Shown piece after piece: positions 1 to 5,230 of a stretch of DNA of 5,230 nucleotides. The position numbers and the translations under genes were made by a program. Within the stretch, counting starts at the first letter, position 1; every line of letters starts with the position of its first letter. The notes beneath the pieces were generated by a model. The model had not been told where the DNA came from and searched no databases. It was given only the letters and a program-made list of their open reading frames with translations. Origin of the DNA: an uncultured Bacteroidota bacterium (GTDB lineage Bacteria; Bacteroidota; Bacteroidia; UKL13-3); NCBI GenBank assembly GCA_903888395.1, contig CAISTO010000145.1:1-5230 (forward strand), in the 5' to 3' direction.

Positions 1-48
1 CAACAAAAACAAATTGATATAATGAAAGTACAACTAGAAAATAAATAA
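1..48 (+). CDS. C-terminal tail of an upstream gene (5' end outside window)
   Basis: Frame 1 is open from the window edge to a TAA at 46-48 and reads QQKQIDIMKVQLENK. The other two + frames hit stops within 25 bases. The stop lies only 4 nt before the next start codon, the same tight packing seen between the later genes, which supports this being a real gene end in the same operon. The Gln/Lys-rich stretch with I, M, V and L at roughly heptad spacing looks like the end of a coiled coil. Many Bacteroidota surface proteins, including those with a tail-fibre or endosialidase-chaperone domain, end in this way. That family link is a guess, because 15 residues cannot identify a protein. Confidence 0.55.
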   Translation, partial: QQKQIDIMKVQLENK

Positions 49-52
49 TACT

Positions 53-907
53 ATGAATTATTTTAAAATAATTACCCTCTTTTCTTTTATTCTGTTTTTT
101 GCTAATTGCAACCCCAAAGAGGAAATTGCACCTGAAAATCCGTGTGGTGGACAAGAAGAAGTAAAAGCAGATTTTGTGATAGAAGAATTAATTGGTGATA
201 GGTGGTTTGAAGGGGATACCATTGCAAATTATGGAAACAGTGTTAGGTTTAGTGCTTTGCAAAAAGCTGATAGTTATACATGGATATTGGGTGCTGAAAC
301 ACTGACTACACAATCTGTAATTAAGAGTTCTTTTCCGCTAGGCTGGCTCGATGTAAAATTAATTGTAAAGCGAATTCCAAACAAAACTTGCTTTCCTTTT
401 GATGACGGTATAGATTCATCTGAAAGAAAATTTTATGTATGGCCAGTAAAATTTACCTTACCTCCAAGTGCGCCTATATACCCACAGTATCCAATTTATG
501 GTACCTACCGTGGGCATAATTTATCAAAGCCAAATCTTGAATTTAATGTTACATTATATGATACATTTTGGAAAAATGGAGTTGATAATCCAGCTTATGT
601 AGGTTTGGTTTCTGGAATTCCTTATGTTAACTCTATTTGGAATAAAAGTGGTAATAACAATTACTCTTTTTATGATTGGTGCGAATACGGTGGAGTATCT
701 CCTAAAGCATTTGTCATGAAAAATATAGCTGTATTAAAGCTTCCGAACCTAAATGTACCAGAAATTCCCGCTATAAAAGTTTATGGTTGGCTAGACAGAA
801 AAGATATTAAAAAAATCACCATTGAATATAGCTATGCCGATACTATTCCGCTAGGCAGCAGTGAACTAAAATTTAAAGACACATACATTGGTACTAAAAT
901 ATATTAA
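53..907 (+). CDS. Lipoprotein with PKD-like domain, function unknown
   Basis: The 284-residue product has a lipoprotein signal peptide: K5, a hydrophobic stretch I6-A17, then F16-A17-N18-C19. The lipobox is loose, with Phe at -3 and Asn at -1, but Cys19 is well placed. The residues after it, N-P-K-E-E, resemble the lipoprotein export signal (basic residue plus two acidic residues) that sends Bacteroidota lipoproteins to the outer face of the outer membrane. Residues about 39-131 look like a PKD-type beta-sandwich, with 'ADFVIEE', 'GNSVRFSA', 'DSYTWILG' and a closing strand 'RKFYVWPV'. Similar domains occur in many Bacteroidota lipoproteins. Residues about 145-284 form a second, beta-rich part starting 'PIYGTYRGHN' that I cannot name. 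The ATG at 53 is chosen because the signal peptide follows it directly; there is no Shine-Dalgarno sequence, as is usual in this phylum. The gene lies 4 nt after the upstream gene and 19 nt before the T9SS cargo gene. Lipoprotein status is likely, surface exposure is inferred, and the molecular function is unknown. Confidence 0.85.
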   Translation: MNYFKIITLFSFILFFANCNPKEEIAPENPCGGQEEVKADFVIEELIGDRWFEGDTIANYGNSVRFSALQKADSYTWILGAETLTTQSVIKSSFPLGWLDVKLIVKRIPNKTCFPFDDGIDSSERKFYVWPVKFTLPPSAPIYPQYPIYGTYRGHNLSKPNLEFNVTLYDTFWKNGVDNPAYVGLVSGIPYVNSIWNKSGNNNYSFYDWCEYGGVSPKAFVMKNIAVLKLPNLNVPEIPAIKVYGWLDRKDIKKITIEYSYADTIPLGSSELKFKDTYIGTKIY

Positions 908-926
908 ACCAAAATTCAATAAAATT

Positions 927-3902
927 ATGAAAAAAATATTATTTACTTTTTTAACAATTTATTTCATTTCAAACCTATCTTGCTTTGCTCAAATAGGCTG
1001 TTGGAATAATCCAAATACTATTACAACTAAATGGGATGTTGCAGGCACATCAAATACAGAAAAATGGAACTGGACAATGAAAGGTTTAGTGCATCCTGTT
1101 TATCTCAAAAATAATTTAGGTAATCCATCTATTTATATTGAACTTCCTTATTTTTGTTCAAAAGGTCTAGGTTCTGGAAGTTGTAATAATGGAAACACTT
1201 TTCAGTACGAAATATTAAGTGCATTAACACCACCAATTCCACAAGATATTTATCCAGAAAATGGCTGGGAATTAATAATGAAAGATTTTGGAACACCTAA
1301 TCCTGTTGGACAAAATTTAGGTGGGGTAGCTACTAAAAATCCAGTTTTCATTTTGTATAACAAATATACAGGCAGAATGAAAACATACCTTGCAATTATT
1401 GGACAAAAAACTGCAAATAGTGCTTATTTACAAATCAGTTTTACTCAAAACAGTATTTTAAATAGCGTATATGCGCATGCAACAGCGGTAAGTAAAACAT
1501 TATTAGAGTTTGAGCCCGAAAATAAATTCAAATCGCTAAATGATTATTCATTACAAAATTTTGAAGAAGATTACCAATGGATGGTAAGTGAAATTCAAAC
1601 CAATTATGACCCTTGCATGTGTGCATCAAATTCTATAAGTAATATTTCAACTATTGAAGTCAGACCTTTTTTAATTCTTTCTTCTGATATTGATGCCAAT
1701 ATTGAGGGAACTCTTACACAAAAAATGTTTAGTAATATTGGAGGTGTTAATACTGAAAGTAGTGGAAAAACTTCTTTTTTGGATATGACAAAAGGGGCTG
1801 CTGAGGCGGCAATAAAAGGCTACAACGATTATGGAAGTTATAAAGACCAATTAAATAAAATATTAAATGACAAAAACAGTGCTTACAAAAATAAACTGGT
1901 AACAGAATGGTTTGACGATTATGTAAAGAAAAATCCACAATACCAAGGGGTTTCAGGATTAGTTGCAAAAAATGCACTTTGGGATAACTTAGGAAGAACG
2001 GATGATGCTTTTAAAAGAGGAATTGGAATTGATAATATTGGAAATTATCAAAACAATAAAAACTTTACATTATTGAAATCCATCGCTGGTTATGTGCCAT
2101 ATGTTGGAACAGCTATAGGCATTATTGATTTTTTTATGAATGGGGGAAAAGAGGAGACACCTCCCAAGCCTTCTCCTCCGATGGTTTTTAATGTAAGTTT
2201 GAGTTTGACTGGTACAATTAAACAATCAGTTAAATTAGATCCCGTTTCGTTTCAAACTCCAGGTTATAATGCTCAGATAAGTAATTTAACACCCATTTAT
2301 AATAATATTCTTGGAGTTTTCAATATATTAAAACCAGCAGAATTTAAAGCTGGTGGAATAAAACCTAATATTTCATTAAGATTTGTAAAACAAAATGGCG
2401 AACCATATTCTAAAGTTGTAGGTGTTGATGGTATAACTGGTAGAAATGTATCAATATCAAATCAGCATGAATTAATAACTAAGGACGATAATGGTAAAAC
2501 CTTAAAAAATTCCGGTATACTTAACATAAATACTTTTAATAGCTATATTGATTATTTATCAAATAAAAATCTTTTAGTTCAGTATCAATTAAATGAAGAT
2601 TTGAAATATATTCTAAACCCATCATCAAATTTAAGTATAGAAATGATAGATGCTTGTTTTGTTTTAGAATATAAAAATGGTACTGACTTAATTAATAAAG
2701 AAAGTTATTCGGAAAATTATTTAGGTAATAAACCTGAACCAGCATTCCCATTCTATCCAAGTATGTTTGCACCATTTTTAAATTTTGATCAAAGAATTGA
2801 ACAAATAGCAAAAAGAGGATTAGATTTAGAATTTATAAGCCTCGATAATTCTATTATTAAATTTAGAACAAAATATGTTCCATTATCATGCTTAAAAAAT
2901 GTTACATTTACATTATACAACGGAACAAAAAAACCTAATGTTTATGTAAAAATGTTAATAAAATACAAAAGAATTGATAAGCCTGAATCAGAATTAATAA
3001 CACAAATAGTTACATATGATGTTTCTTCTAAATTTAATACTCCTATTTATATTGAAAATTCATGTGAAATCTTCTTGCCTATAGATGTTAAAACTTCACC
3101 TGGACTTTTTATGAAAGTGCCAGGAGATAATCTTAGATTTTATGAAGAAGAAGATGTTTTACCACACGTATGGTTTACTAATACCAATATTGGGACAAGT
3201 GCAAATTATCCCCCTAATTGTTTACCTTTTTACACTTCATTTATTACACCTTATGATGTTCCTTATTATAATGGGTTACAAAATGGACTTGTAAATGGTA
3301 CATTAACAATACCTAATAATTCAATTATACCTTCAAACACTTTTCTCAAAGCAAAAAGTATCGTATTTGGAAATAATATTACTATAAATAATAATGTAGA
3401 ACTTGTTTCAGAAAGTGATTTAATTCTTCCAGAAGAAAGCACAATCAATCCTAATGCAATTTTGCGGGTTGAACCTTTTTCAAATATGGATTTATGGAAT
3501 TGTCCCGATGTTTCAGTTAAATCATTACAAGCCACTGATGAGGAAATTAGCGAAATATGTAATAACTCAGTTTATAAAAACAAAGCAGGCCTTGGTAAAA
3601 CTAACGAAGAAACTTTTAAAGAAAAACCACTAAAAAAACCATTGAAATTTGATTTGTATCCAAATCCAGCGAAGAACAATATAACTTTAGTTTTGACAGG
3701 CGATGATATAATTGATAAGGTTAATTTCTCAGTAATGGATGTAACGGGAAAAATTGTTAGTGGTAATATGGAATTTATTCAAGTAAAAAATGGTACTGAA
3801 ATTAATATTGATGTAAGTTCTTTGGCAAACGGAGCGTATTTTATTAATTTTAACCTGGGTACTGAAAACCAATCTACAAAAAAACTAATCATAGCAAAAT
3901 AA
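927..3902 (+). CDS. Large secreted protein with T9SS type A sorting domain
   Basis: The 991-residue product starts with a Sec signal peptide (MKK, hydrophobic core to about residue 18, cleavage CFA21|Q22). It ends in a T9SS type A C-terminal domain, residues 908-991: 'FDLYPNPAKN', 'VNFSVMDVTGK', 'IDVSSLANGAYFINF', 'KKLIIAK'. It should therefore cross the outer membrane by T9SS, where the tail is removed and the protein is anchored or released. An N-terminal region holds 'DIYPENGWELIMKDFG' (107-122) and 'PVFILYNKYTG' (139-149), which I recall from other large Bacteroidota T9SS proteins of unknown function. Residues 386-404 are hydrophobic and Gly-rich (GYVPYVGTAIGIIDFF), followed by a Pro-rich linker (412-418) and a beta-rich region. 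Residues about 791-850 have short repeating Ile/Val/Asn strands such as 'IVFGNNITINNNVEL', suggesting a small beta-solenoid before the tail. No catalytic motif was recognised. The same frame is open back to a TTG at 888, but that start would overlap the lipoprotein gene and put 13 residues before the signal peptide, so the ATG at 927 is preferred. Confidence 0.92.
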   Translation: MKKILFTFLTIYFISNLSCFAQIGCWNNPNTITTKWDVAGTSNTEKWNWTMKGLVHPVYLKNNLGNPSIYIELPYFCSKGLGSGSCNNGNTFQYEILSALTPPIPQDIYPENGWELIMKDFGTPNPVGQNLGGVATKNPVFILYNKYTGRMKTYLAIIGQKTANSAYLQISFTQNSILNSVYAHATAVSKTLLEFEPENKFKSLNDYSLQNFEEDYQWMVSEIQTNYDPCMCASNSISNISTIEVRPFLILSSDIDANIEGTLTQKMFSNIGGVNTESSGKTSFLDMTKGAAEAAIKGYNDYGSYKDQLNKILNDKNSAYKNKLVTEWFDDYVKKNPQYQGVSGLVAKNALWDNLGRTDDAFKRGIGIDNIGNYQNNKNFTLLKSIAGYVPYVGTAIGIIDFFMNGGKEETPPKPSPPMVFNVSLSLTGTIKQSVKLDPVSFQTPGYNAQISNLTPIYNNILGVFNILKPAEFKAGGIKPNISLRFVKQNGEPYSKVVGVDGITGRNVSISNQHELITKDDNGKTLKNSGILNINTFNSYIDYLSNKNLLVQYQLNEDLKYILNPSSNLSIEMIDACFVLEYKNGTDLINKESYSENYLGNKPEPAFPFYPSMFAPFLNFDQRIEQIAKRGLDLEFISLDNSIIKFRTKYVPLSCLKNVTFTLYNGTKKPNVYVKMLIKYKRIDKPESELITQIVTYDVSSKFNTPIYIENSCEIFLPIDVKTSPGLFMKVPGDNLRFYEEEDVLPHVWFTNTNIGTSANYPPNCLPFYTSFITPYDVPYYNGLQNGLVNGTLTIPNNSIIPSNTFLKAKSIVFGNNITINNNVELVSESDLILPEESTINPNAILRVEPFSNMDLWNCPDVSVKSLQATDEEISEICNNSVYKNKAGLGKTNEETFKEKPLKKPLKFDLYPNPAKNNITLVLTGDDIIDKVNFSVMDVTGKIVSGNMEFIQVKNGTEINIDVSSLANGAYFINFNLGTENQSTKKLIIAK

Positions 3903-3903
3903 C

Positions 3904-4524
3904 ATGAAAAAACTTTATCTATTTTTATTTGGAATAAGCATGCTGCAAGTTCGTGCACAAAAGCTTCAAAGTATTTACCAAAACACCCAACTTTTTGTAA
4001 AGTTAGGTGCTACTCAAAACAATTTGTACAATCATGGTTTGTTTAATCAACAACTTGGAGGTTTAGAAATGGGTGCACACCTGCAAACAAAATGGAGTGA
4101 AAAATTTTATACGCATGTAGGTTTAAGTTATGTGCGCAAAGGTTCAGCAAGAGAGGTAATTTATACTAATTTTGTGGGTGAAAAAGTACTTTCTTACACT
4201 GAAAATGTTTATTTGCATTATGTGCAATTACCCATAATTTTTAATTACAAACATACCTTTAGTGGTCCTAGTTATTTATTAGCAGGCGCAGGTGCTTATG
4301 GTGCTTATTTGTTTTCGGCTTGGGTTAATCCGCAACATGAATACCTGAATCATGAACAAGCCAAAGGTTATAATAATTGGGACATGGGTGGTATTTTAAA
4401 TATTACTTATGGCTATAAAAAACTAGCTGTTTATGGACAATACCAAAGCGGCATTTTAAATGTGAGTAATGAAGGTGGATTAAATAATTCGTATTTACTT
4501 GGCATTGCATATCGCATAAAGTAA
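3904..4524 (+). CDS. Outer-membrane beta-barrel protein, PorT-like family
   Basis: The 206-residue product has a Sec signal peptide (MKK, hydrophobic stretch to about residue 14, cleavage VRA18|Q19). The remainder is a run of alternating amphipathic strands typical of the small Bacteroidota outer-membrane barrel family (OMP_b-brl_2, often labelled porin family or PorT family). Recognisable pieces are 'FYTHVGLSYVRKG' (68-80), 'VYLHYVQLPIIFNYKH' (102-117), 'YLLAGAGAYGAYLF' (124-137), 'WDMGGILNITYGYKKLAVYGQYQSGILNV' in two parts (159-171 and 172-187), and a closing strand 'SYLLGIAYRIK' (196-206). A length near 200 residues is normal for the family. The start lies 1 nt after the stop of the T9SS cargo gene, so the two are almost certainly co-transcribed and perhaps translationally coupled. 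The family is large and mostly uncharacterised, so I do not call this the T9SS component PorT itself. It could serve as an outer-membrane partner of the two exported proteins upstream, which is inference from position only. Confidence 0.85.
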   Translation: MKKLYLFLFGISMLQVRAQKLQSIYQNTQLFVKLGATQNNLYNHGLFNQQLGGLEMGAHLQTKWSEKFYTHVGLSYVRKGSAREVIYTNFVGEKVLSYTENVYLHYVQLPIIFNYKHTFSGPSYLLAGAGAYGAYLFSAWVNPQHEYLNHEQAKGYNNWDMGGILNITYGYKKLAVYGQYQSGILNVSNEGGLNNSYLLGIAYRIK

Positions 4525-4525
4525 A

Positions 4526-4661
4526 ACCGTCAGACGATTGTGCTCAGCCATAGCGCAGGAAAGTCGTCAGACGGTTTAAGTTAACTACCGTCAGACGATT
4601 GCGCTCAGGCATAGCTTAGGAAAGGCGTCAGACGGTTGAAGGTAACTACCGTCAGAAGATT
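4526..4661 (+). repeat. 61-bp tandem repeat of hairpin-forming units (2 full copies plus stub)
   Basis: Units start at 4526, 4587 and 4648, an exact 61-bp period. The first two agree at 54 of 61 positions by hand alignment; the third matches for about 14 bases (4648-4661, one mismatch) and then breaks off into a T run. Each full unit can fold into a hairpin. Outer arms 4526-4537 with 4564-4575, and 4587-4598 with 4625-4636, pair over 11-12 bp around one conserved central A-A mismatch. Inside unit 1, TGTGCT (4539-4544) pairs with AGCGCA (4552-4557); this inner stem is weaker in unit 2. The outer arms are built from the self-complementary 9-mer CGTCAGACG, present at 4528, 4565, 4589 and 4626, with a decayed copy at 4650. 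It starts 1 nt after the barrel gene's stop codon. It could be an intergenic palindromic repeat of the REP or MITE kind, a 3'-UTR structure, or a protein-binding array; the sequence does not decide which. Confidence 0.85.
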
Positions 4662-4682
4662 TTTTTCATTTATAGACAGAAA

Positions 4683-4695
4683 GTTCCGTAGGAAC
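4683..4695. repeat. Short GTTCC/GGAAC palindrome
   Basis: GTTCC (4683-4687) and GGAAC (4691-4695) form a 5-bp inverted repeat around the 3-nt centre GTA. It lies between the tandem repeat and a larger hairpin. I recall similar GTTCCGTAGGAAC strings in intergenic DNA of other Bacteroidota, but cannot verify that here. No T run follows, so it is not a terminator on its own. Confidence 0.5.
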
Positions 4696-4709
4696 GAAAC
4701 ATTTTGTAA

Positions 4710-4743
4710 CAACGGTCCCGACTCTATCGGGATTAACCCGTTG
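4710..4743. repeat. Compound inverted repeat / hairpin
   Basis: CAACGG (4710-4715) pairs with CCGTTG (4738-4743). Directly inside it TCCCGA (4716-4721) pairs with TCGGGA (4727-4732), giving 12 bp in two stacked blocks, a 5-nt loop (4722-4726) and a one-sided bulge of 5 nt (4733-4737). It is GC-richer than its surroundings. An A run (4744-4748) rather than a T run follows, so on the + strand it does not look like a terminator. It may be a structured intergenic repeat, forming one composite block with the GTTCC/GGAAC palindrome just upstream. Confidence 0.6.
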
Positions 4744-4768
4744 AAAAACACGAACGCAATTTCCCACC

Positions 4769-4829
4769 CAAAAACCCTGAAATATTTGCACAAAGCCTGA
4801 AGCTTTGTGCAAATATTTCAGGGTTTTTG
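4769..4829 (+). terminator. Rho-independent terminator, perfect 28-bp stem
   Basis: The arm 4769-4796 is the exact reverse complement of 4802-4829, giving a 28-bp perfect stem with a 5-nt loop (4797-4801, CTGAA). The outer end of the stem is A5 on the left and T5 (4824-4828) on the right after GGG, so it can act as an intrinsic terminator in either direction. It lies downstream of the lipoprotein / T9SS cargo / barrel genes and ends 38 nt before the start of the phosphatase gene. It most likely ends the upstream operon and insulates the phosphatase. The stem is long for a terminator but consists mainly of AT pairs. Confidence 0.88.
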
Positions 4830-4834
4830 TTATG

Positions 4835-4862
4835 TTTAATTTAACAATTATTACTAATTTTA
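4835..4862 (+). promoter_or_regulatory. Candidate Bacteroidota-type promoter for the phosphatase gene
   Basis: TAATTTTA at 4855-4862 matches the Bacteroidota -7 consensus TAnnTTTG except for the last base, and is followed by CCCCC and the ATG at 4868. The -33 element is unconvincing: only TTTA at 4835-4838 is near the right distance from a TTTG consensus. A promoter is expected here because a strong terminator lies directly upstream. If this -7 element is used, the transcript would start at or within a few bases of the ATG, giving a leaderless or nearly leaderless mRNA. Confidence 0.4.
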
Positions 4863-4867
4863 CCCCC

Positions 4868-5230
4868 ATGATAAATTTTGAAAAACTATGTATCGATACA
4901 TGTACTTTGGCTAAAATTGCTGGCCAGTTCATCATGAAAGAAAGCAAATGTTTTAGTTACGATAAGGTGGAAACCAAAACTTTTAATCAACTAGTAAGTT
5001 ATGTAGACAAAACCGCAGAACAAATGTTAGTGGAAGGTTTGCAAAAATTATTGCCGCAGGCAGGTTATATTACAGAAGAAGAAACCATAGCCACCGAAGA
5101 AAAAGAATTCATGTGGATCATTGATCCGTTGGATGGCACCACCAATTTTATTCATAGCCTTCCAGTTTTTAGTGTAAGTATTGGCTTAATGCAAAATAAA
5201 GAATTAATATTAGGCGTAGTTTATGAATGC
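4868..5230 (+). CDS. Inositol monophosphatase family protein (3' end outside window)
   Basis: The frame from the ATG at 4868 is open to the window end, giving 121 residues, about 45% of a typical 260-270-residue family member. These enzymes are Mg2+-dependent phosphatases of inositol phosphates and related sugar or nucleotide phosphates. The family metal-site motifs are present: 'YITEEE' (67-72), where E70 aligns with the metal-binding Glu, and 'WIIDPLDGTTNF' (83-94), with ligands D86 and D89. An early Lys/Asp segment, 'KTFNQLVSYVDKTAE' (37-51), also fits. The remaining catalytic Asp and substrate residues lie past the window edge. An in-frame ATG at 4832 would add 12 residues (MFNLTIITNFTP), but 4868 is preferred because family proteins begin just before the first helix ('INFEKLC') and a promoter-like element lies within the extension. 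Whether the substrate is inositol phosphate, fructose bisphosphate or PAP cannot be told from this half. The terminator upstream separates it from the surface-protein operon. Confidence 0.93.
   Translation, partial: MINFEKLCIDTCTLAKIAGQFIMKESKCFSYDKVETKTFNQLVSYVDKTAEQMLVEGLQKLLPQAGYITEEETIATEEKEFMWIIDPLDGTTNFIHSLPVFSVSIGLMQNKELILGVVYEC

Noticed and set aside
888..926. Upstream TTG start that would extend the T9SS cargo protein by 13 residues
   Set aside because: It overlaps the end of the lipoprotein gene and would bury the signal peptide behind KYIKPKFNKI. The ATG at 927 gives a clean MKK-type signal peptide.
1747..1977. 76-codon open frame on the - strand
   Set aside because: It lies wholly inside the T9SS cargo gene, has no recognisable domain, and has a composition (Leu, Phe, His and Cys runs) typical of an antisense shadow.
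3266..3535. 89-codon open frame on the - strand
   Set aside because: It is antisense to the well-supported T9SS cargo gene and has no signal, domain or promoter of its own.
3904..4524. Assigning the gene symbol porT to the barrel protein
   Set aside because: The PorT-like family is very broad. A small barrel beside a T9SS cargo gene is not enough to identify the secretion-system component itself.
4526..4636. Integron attC site, suggested by imperfect hairpins after a coding region
   Set aside because: The core GTTRRRY and RYYYAAC sites are not found at the hairpin ends, and no cassette-like neighbours or integrase are visible.
4526..4661. CRISPR array, suggested by regularly spaced ACCGTCAGACGA repeats
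   Set aside because: The sequence between repeats is nearly identical from unit to unit, so there are no unique spacers. The repeat is only about 12 bp and no cas gene is present.
4526..4666. Tandem hairpin followed by T7 (4660-4666) as the main terminator
   Set aside because: The T run lies about 24 nt after the second hairpin's stem, too far for an intrinsic terminator, whereas the 28-bp stem at 4769-4829 has its T run directly at the base.
4605..4793. 62-codon open frame on the - strand in the gene-free gap
   Set aside because: It runs through the tandem repeat, the compound hairpin and half of the terminator stem, so it is translated repeat DNA rather than a gene.
4666..4947. 93-codon open frame on the - strand
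   Set aside because: It covers the whole terminator inverted repeat and the antisense of the phosphatase N-terminus, whose metal-site motifs prove the + strand is coding.

Overview
The window is AT-rich and looks like a member of the phylum Bacteroidota. The main support is the 991-residue protein at 927-3902. It ends in a type IX secretion system (T9SS) type A sorting domain (the YPNPA motif, then a roughly 80-residue beta-sandwich tail ending in KKLIIAK), which is essentially confined to this phylum. Other support: secreted proteins cleaved before Gln (CFA|Q, VRA|Q), a lipoprotein with Lys and acidic residues just after its lipidated Cys, no Shine-Dalgarno sequences, and a TAnnTTTG-like promoter element. 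No genus can be assigned from the sequence alone.

Layout: all genes lie on the + strand. Positions 1-48 are the last 15 codons of an upstream gene with a coiled-coil-like end. Tightly behind it come a lipoprotein with a PKD-like domain (53-907), a large T9SS cargo protein (927-3902) and a small outer-membrane beta-barrel protein (3904-4524). The gaps are 4, 19 and 1 nt and no terminator lies between the genes, so they probably form one operon. Positions 4525-4867 (343 bases) contain no gene but are packed with inverted repeats: a 61-bp tandem repeat of hairpin units (two full copies and a stub), a short GTTCC/GGAAC hairpin, a compound hairpin, and a perfect 28-bp stem that should terminate the operon. 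A new transcription unit then starts with an inositol-monophosphatase-family gene (4868 onward), cut by the window end after 121 codons and retaining its metal-binding motifs.

How the genes may work together (inference): all three complete operon products are predicted to leave the cytoplasm. One would be lipidated and possibly surface-exposed, one exported through T9SS and anchored or released at the cell surface, and one embedded in the outer membrane. This suggests a cell-surface module of unknown function. The phosphatase appears to be an unrelated housekeeping neighbour. The items most worth a second look are the tandem hairpin repeat with its regularly spaced self-complementary 9-mer, and the hydrophobic segment inside the T9SS cargo protein.
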